From Limisphaerales bacterium (GTDB lineage Bacteria > Verrucomicrobiota > Verrucomicrobiia > Limisphaerales > UBA11358): a stretch of 20,877 bases of DNA. A model generated the notes under the pieces. That model ran no database searches. It saw nothing but the letters and a program-made list of their open reading frames with translations, and had not been told where the DNA came from. Numbering within the stretch: position 1 is the first letter of the stretch; each line of letters opens with the position of its first letter. This document shows, piece by piece, positions 16,544 to 20,877 of this stretch. Position numbers and translations under genes: made by a program. Location of the stretch: NCBI GenBank assembly GCA_027451565.1, contig DAIDJC010000023.1:1-20877 (forward strand), given 5' to 3'.

Positions 16544-17761
16544 TCATTTCACTTTTCGCGCCAGCAATTCACGCACGCGCCGCCCATCTGTTACCAGCGC
16601 CTTCAACATCAGGCCTGCAAATCGCGCCTCGGCGCCGTTTTCAGGAACGATGCCCAAAAGATGCGTCAGCAATCCTCCCATGGTTTCCACCTCCGGCAAA
16701 TCCGGCAGCGCGGGGTATTCCCGCCGGAAATCATCCAGCCTCATCAAACCATTCAACCTCCAGCAATCGGGTCCCGCTTTCTCCATCATCAACCCCTCCG
16801 AAACCGCAGGCGAACGAAAACGCCCCACAAGCTCGGCCAGGATGTCCTCCATGGTTACGATTCCAGCCGTGCCCCCAAACTCGTCCAACACCACCGCCAA
16901 CCCGCGCCTTTGCTTTTGCAGGGCCTGGAATAGTTGCAGCAGGTTCATGGTTTCGGGCACAAATGAAGGCAATTCTATGGCCTCCGACAGGTCTATTTCA
17001 GGATTTAAGAGCAGCGCGCGGGTGTTCAAAATACCCACGATGGTGTCCGGGGTCTCGTCATAGATGGGCAGTCTGCGATGGCGATGGCGGCGTGCGGCGG
17101 CAATCATTTCCTGAATGCTGGCGGCATCGCTCACCGCCGCCATGCCTGCCCGGGGTCGCATCACATCACGGGCCGTGCGTTGATCCAGGCTGATGATTTG
17201 CAGGATGATTTCCTTTTCCGATTCGCCCAGCGCCCCCTGGGTGGATGCCATGTCAATGAGCTCATGGTATTCCGCATCGGACAAGGCATTGGAAGCCGCC
17301 GGGGCGGAGGTGAAGGAGGAAAGAAGCAGCAGGTTCAGGGTTTGGGCCACGCGATACACTGGCTTGGTGAGCTTGGCGAACACAAAAAGCGGCAGGGCTG
17401 CCCGCAGTGCCCATCGCTCCGGCTGGCGCACGGCAAGGGTTTTTGGAAAAACCTCGCATCCCACCAGCGTCAAAACAGCCATGAGCAGCAGAACCAGGGC
17501 CATGGTCCAACGCTCCTGGATGGCCAAGGTCAGTGTCACCAACAACATTGCCGCATTGGCAAAAGTGTTGCCCAAGGCCAGCACGGCAAGCAAATCCACG
17601 GGCCGCTGCAATAATTGGGCCACCATGCCGCCACGCCGTGGATGCTGTTCCGCCATGCGCCCCACCTGCCACTTGTTCAGCGTGAATAATGCCGTCTCGG
17701 AAAGGGCAAAAAGAAAGCTGACTGCGGCAAACAACAGGATGACCATCACTGCAGGTTGCAT
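16544..17761 (-). CDS. CNNM/CorC family membrane protein (first of triplet)
   Basis: The protein is 405 residues from the ATG at 17761; a TTG two codons upstream (17767) is possible. The CNNM membrane domain (about 1-150) has FALSETALFTLNK (18-30), ALGNTFANA (62-70) and GCEVFPKTLA (101-110). The CBS pair (about 195-315) has MRPRAGMAAV (201-210) and VLDEFGGTAGIVTMED (291-306). The CorC_HlyC domain (about 325-403) has GLMRLDDFRRE and TMGGLLTHLLG. It is an inner-membrane protein likely concerned with divalent-cation efflux or homeostasis by family analogy. It heads the three-gene array and lies 72 bp after the sulfotransferase gene on the same strand, so it may be read from the same transcript. 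Confidence 0.9.
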   Translation of the reverse strand: MQPAVMVILLFAAVSFLFALSETALFTLNKWQVGRMAEQHPRRGGMVAQLLQRPVDLLAVLALGNTFANAAMLLVTLTLAIQERWTMALVLLLMAVLTLVGCEVFPKTLAVRQPERWALRAALPLFVFAKLTKPVYRVAQTLNLLLLSSFTSAPAASNALSDAEYHELIDMASTQGALGESEKEIILQIISLDQRTARDVMRPRAGMAAVSDAASIQEMIAAARRHRHRRLPIYDETPDTIVGILNTRALLLNPEIDLSEAIELPSFVPETMNLLQLFQALQKQRRGLAVVLDEFGGTAGIVTMEDILAELVGRFRSPAVSEGLMMEKAGPDCWRLNGLMRLDDFRREYPALPDLPEVETMGGLLTHLLGIVPENGAEARFAGLMLKALVTDGRRVRELLARKVK

Positions 17762-17833
17762 GGCCAAAGTATGCCCCGGTTCCAGTGTTTTAAAAAGGCA
17801 AATGCAGGCATAAAAGTCCCCTTCAAAGATTTC

Positions 17834-19414
17834 TTAATCCCCTGGTTCATATCCAAAAGCGCGACAATAGGGGGCCAATCTGGCTTGCAATGGCGCCAGC
17901 GCCTGCCTGTAAAACCGCCACCGGCTTACCGCCTTTTGATGCACCGGCTGCGCCACGGCAGCACGATTCGGAGATACCACCAGACGGCTTCCGGATGTTT
18001 CATAAAACCGGCTTTGCATCGAATCCCAATCCAACCCCATGAAACCGGTCATTCGCCGCCCCTCCGCGTCCGGGTTCGCCACGAGGGTTTCATACGGGCT
18101 TTCCTGCCACTCAAATCCACCCATTTCCCGCAATTTCAGCCAGACGTCCATCAGGTCGCAATAGTGCTTCAATAGACGCTCCCATCCCGTGTAATTGGAA
18201 CTGATTGCGTTCAGATTTAAATTCTGAAAATAACAACTCACCAGAACGTCACGCGGGTCGCGCAGGGCCACGATGATTTTTGAGCGCGGAAAAATCCGCA
18301 GCCACAGGTGCAGGGCGCCGGTGTAGGACGGATTTTTATCCAGGTGCAGAACGGGCGCGCCCGGTTTCGAAACCCCGCCTCGGGCCAGGCTTTTGAAATA
18401 TCGCTCCCTGAAAAAACTCCTGCGACTGGGCGAAAGGGAATCCAGCCCTTGCGCGGACAGCCGTGTTCCGCCTTCCATGGGCGACAGCGATTCCAAAACC
18501 TCCTGACCAAAGGCCGGAGGTTCGTCATGGGCCAAAACCCGGGGGTGCGCCCCAAGTATTTGCTCCAGCAAGGTGGTGCCGCTGCGGGGATGACCCGCCA
18601 GTAGTATGACCTGTTCCTCTGTTGTTTCCTTTCCCCGCCCTTCCTCCGCCCAGCAGCGAATCATGCCGGCCTTGATTTCGTCAAGGGTCTCCCGCCGCCT
18701 CCGGTCGAACTGGTCATAAACATCCTGAAGCCGTTTCACGGGCTGTATCCGGCACAAAATGGCTTTCGCCTCCTCCAGGTTTTTCAAAGCCTCCTCGTGC
18801 CGCATGGTCTTATCCAAAACCAACGCCAGTTCGTGATGACAGGCTTGACGGGACGGCAGGTTGGTTTGAGAACTTTCCAGTGCGCCCCTGAAAATGGTTT
18901 CTGCCTCCTCCAGTTTTCCGAGATGCGCTTTCATCTTTCCATGCAGGCATTGCACCTGCCCATCCACCGGGTGATCCTCAAGCAATGGTTGCAATATTTC
19001 CAGGGCCTCCTGCGGTTTGCCTTCCAGGTCCAGCCATTCCACCATGCTCAACCGGGCTTTGATTGACCCCGGATTGCACTCAAGTGCCTTTTTAAAACAT
19101 TCACGGGCCTGATCCATCCACTGTAGGTGATGGTGCTGCTGTCCCACCAAAATGAGCAAGGCCGCATCTCCCCGGGCCAGTTCCATTGTCCGCTGAAATG
19201 CGAGCCCGGCCTCTTCAAACTCCAGGGCACGGCTTGCCGCCACCCCGTATTCAAACCAAAGCTCCGCCATGTCAGGAAACCGCTTTAAAAGCTCCGCATA
19301 ACGGGTCATCCCACGATGAAATTTTCCACCCAACATGTCCCGCTGGGCAGCAACCCACTGGTCCTTGTCAAACTCCCTCAACGAAGGCGATGCGGCTTTC
19401 TGGATGGCGCTCAT
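17834..19414 (-). CDS. TPR-repeat sulfotransferase
   Basis: This 526-residue protein (ATG at 19414; adjacent TTG at 19417) is a two-part enzyme. The N-terminal half (about 30-225) is a TPR superhelix, for example QARECFKKALECNPG and EEAETIFRGALESS, for protein contacts. The C-terminal sulfotransferase domain (about 265-520) shows the PAPS-binding loop GHPRSGTTLLEQIL (274-287) and the 3'-phosphate motif ALRDPRDVLVSCYF (383-396), with LDKNPSY (358-364) between them. It should transfer sulfate from PAPS to an unknown acceptor (glycan, lipid or protein tyrosine). No signal peptide is seen, so it is probably cytosolic. It starts 5 bp after the response regulator's stop, implying co-transcription and perhaps coupled translation. 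No Shine-Dalgarno is visible. Confidence 0.9.
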   Translation of the reverse strand: MSAIQKAASPSLREFDKDQWVAAQRDMLGGKFHRGMTRYAELLKRFPDMAELWFEYGVAASRALEFEEAGLAFQRTMELARGDAALLILVGQQHHHLQWMDQARECFKKALECNPGSIKARLSMVEWLDLEGKPQEALEILQPLLEDHPVDGQVQCLHGKMKAHLGKLEEAETIFRGALESSQTNLPSRQACHHELALVLDKTMRHEEALKNLEEAKAILCRIQPVKRLQDVYDQFDRRRRETLDEIKAGMIRCWAEEGRGKETTEEQVILLAGHPRSGTTLLEQILGAHPRVLAHDEPPAFGQEVLESLSPMEGGTRLSAQGLDSLSPSRRSFFRERYFKSLARGGVSKPGAPVLHLDKNPSYTGALHLWLRIFPRSKIIVALRDPRDVLVSCYFQNLNLNAISSNYTGWERLLKHYCDLMDVWLKLREMGGFEWQESPYETLVANPDAEGRRMTGFMGLDWDSMQSRFYETSGSRLVVSPNRAAVAQPVHQKAVSRWRFYRQALAPLQARLAPYCRAFGYEPGD

Positions 19415-19419
19415 CAAGA

Positions 19420-20055
19420 TTACCGCTGAAAAAATCGAGCCACCGCCTCGGTCCTGGTGCGGACCTGAAGTTTTTCATAAATCCTGCGGATGTAGGTATG
19501 GACGGTCTCGTAGCTGATATCGAGTTTCTCGGCGATTTCCTTGTAGATCAGCCCCTGGGACAGAAGGTCCAGGACCTGTTGCTCGCGTTCGGACAACTCG
19601 GACAACTCATCCGTTGGCCGGGCCTGAGCCTGGGGCTTTTGAAAGGATTGAACCACCTTGCGCGCAATATGCGTAGTCATGGGGGACCCCCCTCGTTTGA
19701 CCTCGTGAATGGCTTCGATTAGTTCCTTGCCCGGGGTGCGTTTGAGCATGTAGCCGCTGGCCCCGGCGGCCAGGGCGTTGAATATATTTTCCGTGTCCTC
19801 ATAAACGGTCAACATCATGACCTGCGTTCCGGGAAGCATCGCCTTCAATTGCCGGACACATTCCACGCCATTCATTCCAGGCAGGTTGATGTCCATGAGC
19901 ACCACATCAGGCTTTACCTGAGGCAGCGCCGCCAGTGCATCCTCTGCGCTGCCGTGGTCGCTCGCCAGCCGGAAACCCGGGGCGCGGCCAATCACCTTGG
20001 CCAGCGTCCCGCGCAATTGCTCATTGTCCTCGACTATGGAAATTGTCGTTGCCAT
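19420..20055 (-). CDS. NarL/FixJ-type response regulator (REC-LuxR HTH)
   Basis: The protein is 211 residues from the ATG at 20055, preceded by a GGGGG run (6-nt spacing) with GGAG further upstream. A longer start at 20112 would overlap the kinase stop and add 19 unlikely residues. The receiver domain (1-120) has E9-D10, phosphoacceptor D55 in VVLMDINLPGMNG, T83, and K105 in MLKRTPG. The LuxR-type helix-turn-helix (about 151-211) has LSEREQQVLDLLSQG, YKEIAEKLDISYETV and HTYIRRIYEKLQV. It should bind DNA as a phosphorylated dimer and set transcription of target genes. The kinase upstream ends 37 bp before the start, and the TPR-sulfotransferase follows after 5 bp, so that gene is a plausible target or partner. 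Confidence 0.95.
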   Translation of the reverse strand: MATTISIVEDNEQLRGTLAKVIGRAPGFRLASDHGSAEDALAALPQVKPDVVLMDINLPGMNGVECVRQLKAMLPGTQVMMLTVYEDTENIFNALAAGASGYMLKRTPGKELIEAIHEVKRGGSPMTTHIARKVVQSFQKPQAQARPTDELSELSEREQQVLDLLSQGLIYKEIAEKLDISYETVHTYIRRIYEKLQVRTRTEAVARFFQR

Positions 20056-20092
20056 TTCAAACCCCCGCTCCTGCCTGCACCGCTTGTGCTGT

Positions 20093-20877
20093 TCATTCTG
20101 AAAGCGGAACAATCAACTGAACCATTGTGCCGCCTTCCGGCCCGGGTCCAATCTCAAAATGACCCCGGACTTCCTCCAGGCGCCGGCTCATGTTTTTAAT
20201 CCCGTTGCGCATGGACTTTTTGGCCATGTCGCCGGGCCCGCGCCCGTTGTCCTCCACGCCAAGGATAAATTGTTTGGCCTCCAACCGCAACCATACTCGG
20301 GCCTGGGTTGCCTGGGCATGCTTGACCACGTTGTTGACAGCCTCTTTGAAGGCCAAAAAGACATTGTGTCGCACTTCCGGCAGGATTTTGGCGGCGGGAA
20401 GGCTCGCGGGAAGGTCGCTCCGGAACCGTATCCCCGCCAGCGCAAAGTAATCCTGTGCGTATTGACAGGCATAATTAACCAGGCTTTCCACCGTGTCATT
20501 GGAGGGATTCACCGCCCACACGATCACGTCCAGCGCCCGAGTGGTTTCCCTTGCGGTTGCGCCAATCTGCCGGGCATGGTTTTCCACCTCACTGGGGATG
20601 TCCTTGTCCGCCTCGGCCAATTCCCCCAGCAAGGCCACCTGGGTGAGGTTCGCGCCAAGTTGATCATGGAGGTCCCGCGCAATGCGGGACCGTTCGCGTT
20701 CGATTAATTCCTTTTGGTGTAGTATCCGCAATTCACGCTTCAGCCGGGTGGTGGATACCAGGTAGATGACACCGGCCAGCATCCCCAGGCTCGTGAACAG
20801 CGCCGCGGCCAAAAACCATGGCTTTTGCCAGAATGGTGGCAACACTACGATTCGCACCCTCGCGCCCTCCTGGTTCC
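20093..20877 (-). CDS. Sensor histidine kinase (HisKA_3), 5' end cut by window
   Basis: Partial gene running off the right edge; about 260 C-terminal residues are visible. The frame stays open to the edge and reads NQEGARVRIVVLPPFWQKPW before a transmembrane helix. This is the linker that typically joins a Y_Y_Y module of a beta-propeller sensor to the membrane, so the GTG at 20857 is not the real start. After the helix comes HisKA_3 with the phosphoacceptor histidine in ARDLHDQLGANL (H about 20668), then a HATPase with FKEAVNNVVKHA and EDNGRGPG. It pairs with the NarL-type regulator 37 bp downstream. A periplasmic propeller domain is expected beyond the window (inference from the linker). 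Confidence 0.9.
   Translation of the reverse strand, partial: NQEGARVRIVVLPPFWQKPWFLAAALFTSLGMLAGVIYLVSTTRLKRELRILHQKELIERERSRIARDLHDQLGANLTQVALLGELAEADKDIPSEVENHARQIGATARETTRALDVIVWAVNPSNDTVESLVNYACQYAQDYFALAGIRFRSDLPASLPAAKILPEVRHNVFLAFKEAVNNVVKHAQATQARVWLRLEAKQFILGVEDNGRGPGDMAKKSMRNGIKNMSRRLEEVRGHFEIGPGPEGGTMVQLIVPLSE

Overview
The window looks like a piece of chromosome from a Gram-negative environmental bacterium, most likely Verrucomicrobiota (Pedosphaera/Limisphaera-like). This is inferred from three things. The secreted S53 peptidase carries many Ig-like modules and ends in a 'TGVPGQAYVLQAASNL ... PQRFYR' module of a kind I associate with that phylum. Most start codons lack a recognisable Shine-Dalgarno sequence. 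The gene mix (hexameric-type citrate synthase, TPR-sulfotransferase, propeller-type sensor kinase) also fits. No 16S or other decisive marker is present. There are no tRNA or rRNA genes, insertion sequences, CRISPR arrays or phage genes that I can see.

Layout. 1-2240 (+): the last codons of sucC, a 416-bp non-coding spacer, sucD, and a YggT-family membrane protein. 2459-5131 (-): a REC-histidine kinase and citrate synthase gltA, with a probable intrinsic terminator just after gltA. 5132-5495: a divergent intergenic region with a tandem repeat and a stem-loop. 5496-7573 (+): cysS and tmk, overlapping by 4 bp. 7599-13231 (-): tilS, and upstream of it a 1348-residue secreted sedolisin (S53) protease with a long beta-sandwich tail. 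13232-13399: a divergent control region containing a perfect 7-bp inverted repeat. 13400-14218 (+): a CruF-like carotenoid-biosynthesis membrane protein. 14181-20877 (-): a unidirectional cluster read from the right edge inward: sensor kinase (cut by the window edge), NarL-type response regulator, TPR-sulfotransferase, then three tandem CNNM/CorC-type membrane proteins, consecutive CNNM genes being separated by exactly 10 bp.

How the genes fit together. gltA and sucCD are TCA-cycle enzymes; cysS, tmk and tilS are translation and DNA-precursor housekeeping. The less ordinary parts are the right-hand cluster and the protease. In the right-hand cluster a two-component pair is followed by a sulfotransferase only 5 bp downstream and then by three paralogous putative ion-transport or membrane-maintenance proteins, the middle one lacking the usual C-terminal domain. 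I found no clear signature of a wholly new system. The best candidates for follow-up are the CNNM triplet with its upstream signalling/sulfotransferase genes, the palindrome between the protease and carotenoid genes, and the sucC-sucD spacer.
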